NCBI GenBank assembly: GCA_014549065.1
Contig: JACDOX010000007.1
Coordinates: 741,621-805,620 of the forward strand
Length of the DNA: 64,000 nt
Reading direction: 5' to 3'
Source of the DNA: Cardinalis cardinalis
Taxonomy: Eukaryota; Chordata; Aves; Passeriformes; Cardinalidae
Both the position numbers and the translations under genes were made by a program. The notes beneath the pieces were generated by a model that ran no database searches, was not told the origin of the DNA, and saw only the letters and a program-made list of their open reading frames with translations. Shown here piece by piece: positions 28,396-42,262 of this stretch (position 1 is its first letter; each line of letters starts with the position of its first letter).

Positions 28396-31394
28396 TTAGT
28401 GATCACACCACACATTTTTGGGTCAATGCAGCAAAGAACCGAGGCCAAATTCTTTAATAGTAAAATTTAATTTTACTCAACCTGCCTATGATTTTCAAGC
28501 TCCTTCTCNTTAGGAAAAGAAAAAAAAAAGAAAAAAGGGAAGATTGACTCTGTGTTCACTTTTGGCATTTGTACAAACCTGTCTGTCTAGACATCTCGTG
28601 TCAGCCTTTGCAAAAGACTAACAGTGTCTCAGTTTATCTAGACAGCTCAGTATCATCAGCACAAACCCCATTTCCTACCTGTGCTTTTGAAATTTCATTT
28701 CCCTTGACCAGAAATCCTTTTCTGTGAGAGTACACATCTGAAAATGAAAGGCATAGGAAAAGGCAGAATCTCTGGAGAATTCAGTTTGGTTCAAACATCA
28801 AATAATACTTTGGATCTTAAGAGGGTCTTAAACTAAAAATGATTTTTCATTTCTCCATGCANAAAGGATTTTTTTTATTTCAGAGAGAAATACAGTTTTT
28901 TGTCACATAATCTTCCAGAGCATCCAGACTCATCAGTAGTATAGTTTGTGAGTATCTAACTTGCCTGTCAGTCTGTATCATACTCATCAAGAGCATCTGC
29001 TACCACACTGCACAGAGAGAGCCACAGATTTCATGAACAGGTGTTTATTCAATACTGAATTTATTTAAAAGGTGTTCTGATATCAATTGATATGCTTCCA
29101 GCAACACCAAGACATTTCAGGAATAAAAATATCAGGCATTTAATGAGAATTCTGTCTATAACAGGTGAGAAGACTATGAAACAGGTCAAATTCACTCCTT
29201 GGCAACACTGGTTAAAAAGTTTTCCCAGCAAATACCCAAAACCAAGATGGAAAAATTGTATCTGCTAATAACAATAACCCTTTGTTGCACAGTGTCTCAA
29301 CGTATCTCTCGCACTAAGAATTCCAGTGGAAAATCTGAAGCCTTTCATGGGTGCAGGAGAACTACAGGAGCTAAAACTACTATCATTAGCCTTTATGTAA
29401 AACTCCTTATGAATGACAGTAGTGAATATGCAAGAGGTGTAGAATTGGATGAAATTTGCAGGTTAAATGACTCAAAATAAAAAGGGAAAACAANTTGTAC
29501 ACACAAAATTTTGAGGCAGGTATCTTCAGAATCCCACATGCTTATGGCCCCCATTTTTAAGACAGAGTATATATCACCCTTGACCTGATGAAATTATAAA
29601 ATGCATCTCACATAATACAATTACAAGAAAATGTGTACTTTTTGCCAAAATNATTAGAAAAGTGGGGTTTTTTTAGCACAGTAGGTCATATTTATATGAA
29701 TGNCATGCAAAATAAGTGGAATGTTATTCCTTTTTTTACACATACTCCAAAGCTCAAACCTAAATGATGAAATCTCTACCTTATATGGATTTCTGCAAAA
29801 ATCTGCAATCATGGTGNTTCACAAAGATCCTGAATTAAAGGCAAGAGTAAAAATCTTCAAATATTTAAATTTCCTTCAATGTGTAAAACAGCCATTTTTT
29901 TGGCAAAAAACTGATACCTGTGGCAATGAAAAAAACATGAGGTTACTACAATTTATAGAATCTCATGGAATTCTTGAGCAATATTTTAATGAAAATATGA
30001 ACACGAAGCTCTGTGTGTTAATTATAACTGTAATGAACATCCATTCCAGAAACTCCTGTTGTGTCCTAACAACATATTTGTAACAGAGAAGAGGTAAGGA
30101 GGAGAGCAAAGGCAGAAATCATTTTAATATGCCCACTTTTTGCATCTTCCTCTTTTTCTAACAGTATTTCTTCTTCACCTTTTCTTTCCTTCACATTCAT
30201 TTCCTTATATAAGTTTTCTCCCTGCCAGCCCAGAAGATATGCAGTAGCAAGCTTCCTTGAAGCAGGAATATTGTTCATAATTTATAATCCATTGCCACTG
30301 AAAGGTACGGGGAGAAACAGAACAGGAAGAGAAGAGAGAAAGAGAGAGACAGAACAGAAACACAGCAAAGTGAATGGTAGTCTGCAATAAAACCAGTCAT
30401 CCTTCTCAAGCTAAGGGAGAAAACACAAGCCATGAAATAGTGATGGGTCTGCAGCCCATTTGTTGACTTTTTGAAATAGAACACAGTAAGCACTAGCAGG
30501 ATAATTTAAAATATCAATGTAAATTGGTGCTTGAAGCAGAGGAGAGGATGGAGGAGAGAGAGGAGCTCAGGTGTGACTGGTGGTACTGACAACTGACATG
30601 GGGACTGAGAACTACCCCAGCCACATCAGTGCAGCCAACTCCAAAATGAAACTCCTGTCAACTTCATTTCATCTCCACCAGTGTCAACACTGCACTCCCT
30701 CCATTATTACAGTAGCCTTCTATCTCTTTTCTGATTGCTATTGCAGTTTATACCTCAGGGANTAATGCCACATTATTTTTCACTTTGTGGATAATCACCT
30801 GTCTCTTTAAATCAACATCAGGTGTCAGCTCAGGACCTTCACAACTAAAAAAACCTCTTACTGACTTGGTGGCAAGTAAGACTCANATCCTAGTGCCTAA
30901 TCAGTTTTTTTAGCAGCTGCTTTATGAAAGTGGCCTCACAAAAGAATCACATTTTCACCTGTTTTTATTGTCCTGACACCATTGTTTCGGTTGTGGAAGC
31001 ATGGTCCTCTGGCTCAATTTGCTTTACTAGGACATATGCACTGGGGCTTTCACAACTGCTCCTGATTTGCAAAAGAAATACTTACCATTACAGCAGTGCC
31101 ATATTTCTGTGGAGTTTTCTTTCCCCAAATGATGTATGGACAATTCTGGTTAGGATAATCCCAACATTTTATGGCTGAACATGTCTAATTACAAACCCAA
31201 AAAGCCCAAAAAAAAAAAAAACCAAAAACAGGTGAAAATCACTCCATTTTAAAAAAGTATTTACATGCTTATGATTCCTTCTAAGAAGGAAAGTCTAGGA
31301 AGATGAAATCTGACCATTGAGGAAATTCAGAATCAAGCTCTGTGGATGCAGCTAGGTAATTAGAGGGTAGACACAAGTTCTGCTGGTTGGAAAG

Positions 31395-31700
31395 TGTAAT
31401 GGTTTAAGCCAAAACCAGCACAGAGAGCATTAGTCTTCAGGCACTGCCCCTGCCTGAGGCAACTCAGTGAGACCCAGGAACTGGCCACAGAACTTCATCC
31501 AAGAAGACACATATTCATGCAAAGTGANTAACCAAGGTCAAAATGTTAATTTTCTCCAGGAAGGCAGACAGTGGAACCTCCTCTAGATCTGTATTTTGCA
31601 TCCTTTTTCCATCTGATGTTATTGGTTGACAGGTACTTTACATATTAAAACCCTTCTTGTCTACCCAGATAGGTTAGAAAGGTGTGTGTGATTTTTGCCT
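31395..31700 (+). mobile_element. Possible LTR-like fragment
   Basis: TGTAATGGTTTAAGCC at the left resembles the start of some avian LTRs, and a TATA-like CATATTAAAACCC lies about 250 bases further. No clear end, target duplication or internal region is seen, so this is only a suggestion. Confidence 0.28.
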
Positions 31701-34302
31701 TTATTTCTTTAGANATCCCAGAGATTCANTGGTACAAAGAANGAGAAGGAGAAAGAAGAGGGAATAAGGAGCAAGACAAATTATTAAGAGCAGGTTCAGC
31801 AATCACTGTATCCCTTTTGAATGGCTCATGATGAGCTGCACCTGTCCCATTTTCAGCTAAGAAGTATTTGAGATGTCTGAGAAGATGAAAAGACTGATAA
31901 TGAAGGTATTAAAAAAAAAAAAGAGGGGCATCATTTCTGCAGATATAAGAAAGAGCAATTGGTGTCCAAGCTGTGAAAGGAAGGAACAGAAAGGTTATAT
32001 GTGGTACAGATCAAGGGGTAGAAACCTGCAGATAGAGAAGAGAATTGAGGATAAAAAACACATAAAGAAGAAATGACAGAGGAAAGAAGCTAAGTGGTAA
32101 GAAATGAGAAAGGAGTAGCAAAATTAGAAGATTATGTCTCAACATGCCTTTGCTGGAGAGAAAAACATCTGTTGAGGTAATCAGAGCAGTTGTTGGCCAC
32201 AGACACTCTCTTCTGTCAGGTGCTAGGATGGCTCCATGGGTCTGTGGTAACAGAGAAGAGGCTCGTGAGGGTCAAAGTGCAACCCTTTCCTTAGGGAAAG
32301 CACACTCGATCATGCTTCATCACAAGGACAGATAAAACTAAACAGAGAAATTAACTTGGCTTTTTGAATGGAGAAATTATTGGCATCTTTTGTGGCTTTT
32401 TTTTCTTTGGGTACTGTCTTTTCTATAGTCTTCAGAGACAACAAGGGAAATTTACTTAATTTAATATACATACAGTTAGAACAAACTTTTGATAATTGAT
32501 TTTGGTATTAAAAAAAAAGTGCAACTTAAACAATTAAACAAACGCTTAGGGAAAAATCCTTTGTCTTCCCTCCCCATGCTAACTTCATTCCAACACCTTT
32601 TGTGGTGTACAAAAATCCTCTACTTTTCACAGTCAAATATGAAATCAAGAAGCTTTTTGTATTCCTATACATAGTCTGCTGTTAATTACAGGACTAAAAT
32701 TGTTATTGATGAAAAGACTCATTAATTCCAACAACACAGACTAAATGGAATGTTGTGCTGTATATAAGCAATAAATACCTATTGTTGCAGACCATAACAT
32801 ACTTCTGTCCTATGTTAAACCTGCCAATTAACTACAGTAGTTATGATTGATTTCAACATCCACCTTTCCTCTACAATTAAAATTAATCCTTCTACTTTAT
32901 GCTCATTAGTGAATAACTCAGTGCGCTTGGAAATAATTCTCTTTTTGTTTACCTGTGTCCATCTTGAGAGTCAAGAAGTNAATTCCTTGTAACTTTTTTA
33001 AATATAAAACTGTACTTTTTGCCATATAGGTCAGTTTTGGAGGTGTTGCTTTGGGGGATTAAGACATCATCATTAAATTCCCTTTGACACAAACAGCCTC
33101 AAAAACATTTTAGACCTTTCACCCCTGCATTTATTTCTCAGAGTTTTAGGACTAAGAATAATGAGAAAATAGATGTTTTTGTAAGACATATATAAGGAAA
33201 AACTGTCCAAACTACTGACTTTNATTTATACACTTACTAAATAATTGAAGAGAAGAAGGTAATACTAGACCTGCAAAAGCATANACTCTGAAAAGAAATT
33301 AGATCATTTTGGATGCTTAACAAGAGCATGAGAGCTATTAAAGGAAGAAAATGTTACCCAAGCAGGTGCCTTTATGTCAGTAGAAGTCCAGCTGCTGTGC
33401 TTTCCAAATTTCATGTGAAATGTTGAATTTCACTGAATTAGTTCAATTTCTTTCCCTTTNCTTTTTGATTTCCATAGGTGGTAACATACAGCAAGAGAGG
33501 GCAGGGGTGAAAGGGAAGAGTGTGCACTGCAGTCATGATTTCTGAGGAAACGTTTTTAAATGCTGTGCAGTGAAGTTCAATGTAATGTACGAGCTTGTTT
33601 GCTTATCCAGGAAAACAAGACATCTGAACAGTAACTGAAAGGAAGAAAAGCAAACNAACAGACAAANAAGTAGCAAACCTACTCCCTGCTATTGTGGGGC
33701 CCTGCTAGCATTTGGAAAAAATAGATTTCTCTGAAAAAAATGTTGATGAACTTCCTCAGAAACAGACANCTGAGCTGAGAGGGAAGGGATTATACATAAA
33801 CCAGAGCAAAGGAGGNGAAGAANAAGGATTAGCAGAACTAAGTGTAACTGAAGCAATTTACCCCTCACTGAATTTACTTTGAGCTACTCAGGAGAAAAGN
33901 GCTGTTGTGCTAACATTTGAGCCTTAACGGGACAAGGTGCTCTCAAAGCTAAAGTACTGTACAGATGCACTTAAAGGCTGTTTGCCAGTTGCTGTTCAAC
34001 CAGTTTGTTCTCTACATCACACACAATGTAGAAAAACTCACATATTGACATGAAAAGGGCAGCCAGGCATTCTCTGGTTATAACCAACATAAAACATAAC
34101 CTTGGCAATAGAAATATAATAGTATTGTCTATTGGTACACAGCTTCTACTTCTACATACTTAGTAGTCTTTTTGGTATCAGAATCACTCCTTGATGCACT
34201 GTTTTGAAAAGGTATATTTACCCACACAGAGAACATATAGTNAAAAAAAGTTCTTTAAAGTTTTATGATGTCCTGCTGACTAACAGTACAAGTCATCCTT
34301 AT

Positions 34303-34336
34303 TTGCTAAATGGCCAGGTTAGCTGCTAAATGGCCA
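34303..34336. repeat. Short tandem duplication TGCTAAATGGCCAG
   Basis: The 14-mer occurs twice, separated by a few bases (GTTAGC). Confidence 0.9.
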
Positions 34337-37300
34337 GCTGATGGAATTAGTTATAATATTGTTTTAAAAAGCTGACATGCCACTGTTGCCCTGTAATTGT
34401 CTTAACACAAATCACAGATGTTTTAATTACAAATTTCATAACAGCTGTCCTTCACCTTAGCTGCCCTACACTTGCTTGAATATCTGCAGCCACCAAGTAG
34501 TGAAATTCCTCACAGCTTCCTTTGATTCCCTTACTCTTACCATTTCCTCCAGTCCTCCAATTCTCCATTAACAGTCATTTGACTGCTTTAAAATGAGTCC
34601 AGGTTCTGCATTTTCATAGTTAACAACTTATTTATAATAACATGCCACCTTCCACATGAGTTAAAGCCTTTCATTTCTACTTAAAGCATGATTAACAGAA
34701 CTAAATACACACTTTTCAGTGCTGATAAGCAGGAAAAAAAGATGACAAATAAGAAAGAGGGAAGGGTTTTTTAGGTGTTTGTTTGTTTGGTTTTTGGTAG
34801 GGAAACACATTCTGTGCCGCGTGTTTATAACCAAGACCTGATAAACAACAAAACTGAAAAAAGATAAAAACATCTCACACACACGTACACAGACAGACTC
34901 ACACCCAATTTTAATAACAGGTGCCTCTGCTCCCATACATTGCTCCTGGCTTTTTTTGAATGCACAACACTGACTGTTCATCTTAAGTCATTCTTCATGA
35001 AGAAGAAATTACACAACTTCTTCTTATTTGGGCTTTCAGAGTCTGCAGTGCTATTTTCAGAGAGCATTTGTAAGTGTTTTCAGCTTCAATCTATGCTTTG
35101 ATTCCTCATCCTTTTGGCAGTAGGGAAATTTCTAACTCTCTTCTCAGGCTTCATGAGCACCTGCGTGCCTGGCTTTCACAAAGTATGGTGTGCTTTTGAA
35201 ATTTCAACTGTTAAAAAAAAGGTAACACTACACAAAAGAATATTGTTCTACATCTTTCCACTGAGATGGCTTAGGTCTACTATGGCCAACTCTGGAAAAT
35301 TTTAATGTTACAATATTGCTTTCAAAGACTACTGGAGAACTTTTCTATTATTTGATTTTCAGCTCAGATTTTCAGCAGAAGCACACGTCATAGTAAGAAG
35401 AATTGGTGCAATCACATTTATGATAAACACTGAAATCTAGATTTTCAANTAGCTAATGCCTTTGATTTCAGATTATCAACTTGAAAGCCAAGAAACAAAT
35501 TTTCACAATTCTCCCTTAAAATTTTTTCCTTAACGTTGCTCTAAGGTATATAGTCAGCTCTTTGGAGCTCCACATGAGCTTGCAGAAATTTAAGCTTAAA
35601 AATTCAGATGAAATTACAACATACTATATCTCAGCACTATTTTTTCCTTCTATAATATATCTTTATATACTACAAATATATATACAAACATATATACAAA
35701 ATGATGTAACATTGTCTTTAATCATGGTATGAATGCCCCCTAAGAATGTGTATTCACAAAAATAATTGTGATCTGCAAGGAACTCATGGAACACAGACTG
35801 TTTGTTCTTTACTAGAGTAAAAAAATCATGCTTATTTTTTCTTGAGTAACTCTAAAAATTAGTTTGCATGAAAGTATTTATGCNTTTTTTATTACTTATT
35901 TTCTATGGTTATTCTTATTCATCACAGGCAGCATGTTTTAATTGTTTCCTAATTCCTGTTTTCTTATGATTTGTCTTATAAATCCTACAAATAGAATAAC
36001 AAACATTCTTTACTTCTGTTCCCCACACGCCTGTATTTTATTTAACACACTTCTTTAAAGAACAGTTTACATATAACTTTCATAGACACTTATTACCAAG
36101 AAACAAAAATTACAAAAATCTCTTCTCTAGTGAATTATAATTAGTGTATAAATACTTTTATTTTCTATTGGTATTTTTTTGAAGGCTTGGACCTACCTAC
36201 TTTGCATGAGATGGCTTCTGCTGAAGCCTGATGTCTGAAAATATCATCATTGTTAAACCAAGCACACATATATCCCCAAAATTCAGTAACTGTCAAAGTT
36301 TTGCCTCATTACAAAGGACCATCCAGATGCCAAAGTACTGGAACAGAGTCTACAAGAGGCAGCATCTGGCACTTTGGCAAACTAGGCTGGCAGATGGTTT
36401 TACATTTGCTGTTGCTACTATTTCTTTTTTACTGCCATATTCTCTTTTTTTTTCTTGACAGAACTTCATTTTAGAAAACTAGCCACTATTTGAGTAACTG
36501 TTCTACTCTATACAAATATTTCATTGCTTTCAAATAAGTACTGAAAATAAAAGAAAGAATAAAATTAAAAAGACTGTGGCTCTGCGTCTGTATTGTAATT
36601 ACAGTGAACTCGCCCATGTAGTATGCATTTACTTGTGCATAGACACTGAATTCTGAATTCAGATATCATGTTGATTTTTTGAAACAGATGAGATATGTGT
36701 GTCTTTTTACAAACAATCTCACAATAAATTTGTATCTGAGAAGCATGAGTAAGCTTCTAAAAGGGGGACATTTTATAAACTTCTGTTTTCATAACAATTA
36801 TCAAAAAGACCCACTTCTATCTTGACTTTTAAAAATAATCTCATTAATAGCTATGATGAACAACTCCACACCACTGAGTTTAAACTCGTCTGCTGTTTTA
36901 GAGTGAAAATACTACATACTTCACTTACTCATTTTCCTGAGCAAAAAGCTTAGGCCTTGTTACTGACTACCAAAAAAAAAAATATTATTGGATGTGGATT
37001 TGAAATCCAAAGCTTCGCAATGAATTTCTACCTTTTCCAAGGAAGAAACAGCCAAGAAAGACTCCAGGGAGGTAGAAAGTCTGTTTAAGTGATTCCAGGT
37101 TTATGTCAATATCTGAGATTTGCAAGAATCTTTAATACCTACCAGTTGCTAACAGTGTTTGGCATCTGCAGTGCGGTGTGACATTTGCTGGTGGACATTG
37201 GTTCATCAAAAGTCATTTCATGATGCCTAAATACACAACTTTACTACTCAAATAGTTACATGCTCTACCAGCTATGTCATTGAATGTGTGTGTCTCTACT

Positions 37301-38579
37301 GCCACCTACCAGTGCCAGCACATTTTAGAAAACCTACAGAAACAATGAAGGCAGCAATAAAAGAAATGCCAGAGATCACGTAAAACTGCACAAAAAGACA
37401 ATATTTTTCTAATTCCTGCCAAGCAAAAAGGATCTGAATCTCTTCATATTGTTGCACAAAGGTAAAATTTTCTGCACTGGGTTACCCTAAGTATTCAGTG
37501 GTTCTCATCTCAAGTCTTCATCTCATTTACTTCTCAGTCTCACCAAAATCACAGCAGTATACCTTAAAAAGATGAGTTATTTATACATAGAATTGATGCA
37601 CTTATGAGTAAAAGATGATCTTAAAAGCAATGTAAAACAACAAATGAAAACACTAAGTGCAATTAATGATGAATCAAGGGAAAGGTGTAGGCAATTATTG
37701 TCTTTTTTTGAAAACAGAAAGCTTGAAAGAACATAGTGAACTCTTACAGTAAGGGCAACATGGAGAAGGAAGCAACATGAGAAGGTAAAGTAAAATTCAG
37801 GGCACAATGTGGCCCATAAGTGGAGAAAACAAGTGAGGAAGCCCTCAAACTTAAGAGGGGTTACTGCCCTGATAATGATAGGACTTGGATTCACTACAGG
37901 ACTGATTCACTTTGACTCATAAAGTCATTGCCAAGAGGCCAAGCACTGGAGCACTGCAGTCTGAACTATGTGGTAAGGTCTACGAATGCAATGTGGTCAT
38001 TTGCCAAGGCCAATGTCAGTACATTATGTTTGTTCACTGTTTGCAGAATAGACATTTTGTTGCCTTCAGGATTTTAACTTTTTTGTACTTTGATGAACTC
38101 TGGGTCCTGAAAAGTTGAATATGTGTGAGAGTTTTGCCACCACTGCTCAAACATGATGACTAAAACACTGAAGGCTTCTCTAGATATTTTTCTTGTAAAA
38201 TAGCAGACAGAAAATGTATTATTTCAAAGTACAGCAAGAACAACAGCTATAGTAACCATTTTTTTTCTTTTACAAAGGTTTTTTCCAGTGTCTTTTCATT
38301 TCAGTGGGGAACCAATTCAAGCACTGTACTAAAGAAGAAAGAAAACATGAAAAAACCATAAAAGGTCCTGAGAACATTGCAAGTGGCTGCAGAATTTTCT
38401 ATGCATGTATGAGGCCCTACAGTCTTTATGTCATCAGATAGGTGCTGCATTTGAAAAAATATTCCTGTGTTACTTAATATATTATAATAATAATGGCTGC
38501 AATTTGCTTCCCAATACATTTGCAATTGAGGTATGAAAGACTCCTGGCTAATCCATGTATTTGTTTGTGTGAGCTGAAG

Positions 38580-39029
38580 TTACAATGCAGATTTTGGCCG
38601 AGAAGACCGATATGAGNAAGGGGAAGAAAACCTCTTGGTCTCATGCCTGGAACATGTTGACAGTGAATACCAATGACACAGACAGGACTGTGAGCTTTTA
38701 CTATCACAAATTATGGACTGGGACAAAAATTACCTCCGCTAGCCAGGAGAGTGCCGCTGCTTGGCAAGGACCACCAGACAGGCACTGTAAGGGGTGTCAG
38801 AGAGCACCCCAACCAACATGGACCTGAGACAGAGCCCTGCTGCTCACAGCAGAAACTCACTGTCAGAAAGAGGGCGGATAATGCCTGTGTGGAACAGAGT
38901 TTCTGCCCGACATTATCCCCATGGACTGCAGACAGCCAGCAGTTCAGCTGAGTTGGATGAAGAGGAATAAATGCAGCCTTTCCAGGAGACATTCCCAGAG
39001 CAAGGCCAGAGCTACCTCATCTCCATGGA
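38580..39029. other. GC-richer block directly left of an LTR
   Basis: Composition differs from the AT-rich surroundings and the block ends exactly where the LTR starts. It could be a remnant of the internal part of the same element, but no purine tract precedes the LTR and no viral protein motif was seen. Frames on both strands are under 95 codons. Confidence 0.35.
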
Positions 39030-39805
39030 TGTATTGGGTTTGCATGGCAAAGTTTCAGTAGTGGGGGTGGGGAGGGCTAAACAGGTGGCTTCTGTGGGAA
39101 ACTGACAGAATCTTCCCCCATGCCCAATGGAAGCAGTGCCAGCTGGCTCCAAGATGGGCCCACCACTTGGCAAGGCCAGTCAACATCAGCAGTAGTATCT
39201 CTGGGATAACATAGACAAGAAGGGGAAAAAAGATGTAGTGCAGCAATAAATGGGGCCAGAGAAGAGAAGAATCAGGACATGTCAGAGGAGCAGCCCTGCA
39301 GACACTATAGTCAGTGAAGAAGGAGGGGTAGGAGCTGCTCCAAGGACCAGAGCAGAGATTCCCCTCCCGCCCACGGAGACCATGGTTAGGAAGCTGTGTC
39401 CCTGCAGCCCATGGAGGACAACGGAGATGCAGAGATCCACCTGTAGCCCATGGATGACCCCACACCAGAGCAGGTGNATGTCAGGAGGTTGTAGCCCCAC
39501 AGGAAGCCTGGAATGGAGAAGACTTCTGGTAGGACCTTGGCTTCTTGGAGAAAGGGGACCATGCTGGAGCAGGTTTGGTGGCAGGGCTTGTGATCTCAAG
39601 GAGAATCCACGCTGTTCCTGAAGGACTGCATCCCANGAAAGGAACCCACACCAGAGCAGCTCATAGAAGTAATTGTCTCATGTGAATGATCCCATGTTGG
39701 AGCAGGAGAGGAGTGTGAGGAGTTCTCCCTTAGGAGGAAGGAAGAGCAAAAGTAATGTGTGATGAACTGACCAGAACCCCCACTCCCCTTTCCATCTGCA
39801 CCATT
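39030..39805 (+). mobile_element. Avian endogenous-retrovirus LTR, 5' end intact, 3' part diverged or lost
   Basis: It begins TGTATTGGGTTTGCATGGCA, the expected start of a long LTR family abundant in bird genomes. Then come GCCAGCTGGCTCCAAGATGG, CTCTGGGATAACATA, the CCCTGCAGACAC...GTCAGTGAAGAAGGAGG block, GAGCAGAGATTCCCCTCC, and GCTGTGTCCCTGCAGCCCAT with 'CACCAGAGCAG' units. It runs to AATGTGTGATGAACTGACCA. After about 39805 the similarity stops, so the 3' end is lost. No downstream viral genes follow. The 123- and 136-codon frames overlapping it are by-products. Confidence 0.8.
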
Positions 39806-41112
39806 CAGATGTTCCAAGGTTACAGCTGTAGCGGCTTCAAACTCCCTGAGGGATTTTGGGAGAGGTTGCAGAGGCAGAGACTGCAAAAGAAGGTCATTAC
39901 AGACCATTCAGGGCAATTAGAACCTCCACTGCCTCCAAAACTCTGACAGTTTGGATATTACCTTATATATTTACAGGTAAGTGTGGGGACAGAGGTGGAA
40001 ATCACAAGANGTGTAGCGCAGCCAAGGTAGGGTGAACTGATTGCTGAGATCTTTGGGGACACATGTAGATTTCAGGTGACACTCTCTCTAGGCTGGACAT
40101 GGTTAGGGTATTTAAGATGTTGCAGTTTGAACAAAAAAAAATTTCCAGAATGACTTTCTACTGACAACACCATTTGGAAAACACACATGGCGTAATAGAT
40201 GAATGAGAGCAGTTAATTGTGGAGAGGTATAGGGTGAACTAGTTAACTTATTGTCTTCTTCTTGGGGAAAAAAACCTGAAAACATAAAAAGAAAACAACT
40301 ATGCCTCCATATGGTTTAAAAACTTTCATTTGAGATATGAAATGCAGCATACAAATTCATAAAGGTTCATTTAGGAAATGTCTATTCCTCAAGTATTTCT
40401 GTAGTGTTACTTTCTATACTCCTGGTTAGCCAAGTACGCTGNAAAAGTCAAACATGATATTTGTGATTCTTATTTGTGAGCTACATTGTGTGGAAATTCC
40501 AGCCTCCAAAAGCCTCATCCAAGACTTCCTGAGGAAAAGTTTTTTCTCTGTTCTCAGTCCTTCACCTCAGGAGGTACAAGCTGGCACCAGTGGGCACACT
40601 GCAAACATGGTCAGCTGGTGTAGCTGAATGTTAGAATTAATCCGTAAATGAAAAAGTCAAGTAACCCACAGTATCCTATGAGTTACATGCAATATGANTT
40701 ATATACATCTAAAAATTCAGAAACTAAATGGTCTACAAAGAGAATGTAAGATTTTTAGACAAGTGTAAAAGGCCTCACCTATAATACCTACTATTAAAGC
40801 AACATACTTTAGAGTGTTGTGTGTCTTTAAAATAAAAAATCATTTGAGCGTTTTACAAGGTTTGAAAGTCCAGTTAGCTTTGACTTGCAATTATTCTGTT
40901 AGGTGTGACTTAGATTCCTCACCCCACTGAGTATCTAGAAAAGACCGAATATTTAAAGATCTAACATTACAATTTCTGGATTGTATATGACATACCATAT
41001 CAGCTTAAGCAATAGTTTTATTCAGTACAAATAAAAAGCTCTTGCTTACTAGTACATTATATAGTCAACTGTCAGAAATTCCAAGCTGCAGAATTGAGTA
41101 AGACTCCTATAA
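39806..41112. other. Gene-free stretch
   Basis: Nothing recognised. The first 150 bases are GC-richer and could be unassigned LTR remainder. Confidence 0.5.
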
Positions 41113-41235
41113 ATCACAGTATCATAAAACACCATNATTGTTAAAAACACCTAGGTTAAATCAGCCATTTCAATTCCATTCTCAGTTATATTCCACCACG
41201 GCATTCCCTTCACGCCAAATGTGTAGAAATCCCAA
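41113..41235 (-). mobile_element. Possible old CR1 fragment
   Basis: AATCACAGTATCATAAAACA followed by AACACCTAGGTTAAATCAGC resembles the reversed CR1 terminus and the first bases beyond it. Heavily diverged, and the later part is hard to align by eye. Confidence 0.42.
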
Positions 41236-42214
41236 CACAGTGAACACTGGGACTATTGTACTTTGAAAAACTCAACTAAACCTTGAATAACCATCTGAAC
41301 AGATGTTCTTGTTTATCTCACAGTATTTTACTGGTTTAAAGTTGCACAGGGCTAGAAATCTGTTGATTAAGGCCACTCTGAGTGCCCCCAGCAAGGNGGG
41401 GGTGGGGGATGGGGAATTTTAACAGATGCACCATAACTCATCTGACCTCCTAATTACAAGTGATCCATGGGTAATACCACGAGTATATTGGAAGATGGAA
41501 GCATGGACTTCAGGCTTTCTCTAGCTGATGAGCAGCGCCTTGCAGAAGCTGCCAGCTGGCATGAGCTATAGTAATTGGAACCTGAAATGTCCTAAACAAC
41601 ACTGCAGATCTTCCGTCAGAACTGATGAACCACAACAGACTCTAAAGACCTTCTTGTGGGATTGATTTCTTTTAGTCCTAATTAAATGTTTTTGGAATAC
41701 AAATCCAAAACTTNTAGTATTTCTCTGAATCTCTTTTTATTTTCCCCATCTGCAACAATTTGTTTGTACATTTGTCCTACATTTGGCCAATCATGCAATT
41801 TTTGGCTGAGAATGGCACGGCAGCTGTGGCTAAAAAGACAAACTCCACTACTAACCTGTAGTATATAAAGTATACAGACATTATGGAGGAAAGAGTGATG
41901 TATTCTCACCTAACCCACTTTAATATAAGCCAATATTCAGCAAAAAGCTCCCATCTAGTGTCAAGAGGAATGTACTCCCACCTTGTTGAACAGCTAGATA
42001 TATAAAGTTGTTACAGATGGAAGGCAAACATCTGTCATGATGCCTTACCTACCCATTGTCCCAGCTCAACCACTCTTTTCCTTTCTGTTCACATAGTAGC
42101 ATTTGTCAGCATCAGAAGATAAAGTGCACAGAAGAAAAGGACTNCAGAAGCAAATTTAATCTGTTCCTTCATCAGAAGAAAAGGAAATTTTAGGAGCAGA
42201 ATTATAGCAGGGAA

Positions 42215-42262
42215 GTTTCCATAGTTAAAGCTTCCATAATTAAAAGTTTCTATAGTAAAAGC
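42215..42262. repeat. Imperfect tandem repeat GTTTCCATAGTTAAAGCT
   Basis: Three copies (GTTTCCATAGTTAAAGC, TTCCATAATTAAAAG, TTTCTATAGTAAAAGC) with one to three changes each. Confidence 0.85.

Larger units (their letters stand above)
28396..38579. other. Gene-free stretch
   Basis: About 10 kb without a recognisable gene. It holds a possible LTR-like piece (31395-31700), a short duplication (34303-34336), purine-rich runs near 30320-30360 and TATATA-rich sequence near 35650-35700. Confidence 0.5.

Noticed and set aside
37577..37894. 105-codon minus frame rich in Phe, Leu and Cys
   Set aside because: Hydrophobic by base composition; no homology recognised.
39055..39621. 103-136-codon frames on both strands
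   Set aside because: By-products of the GC-richer LTR; no viral protein motif.
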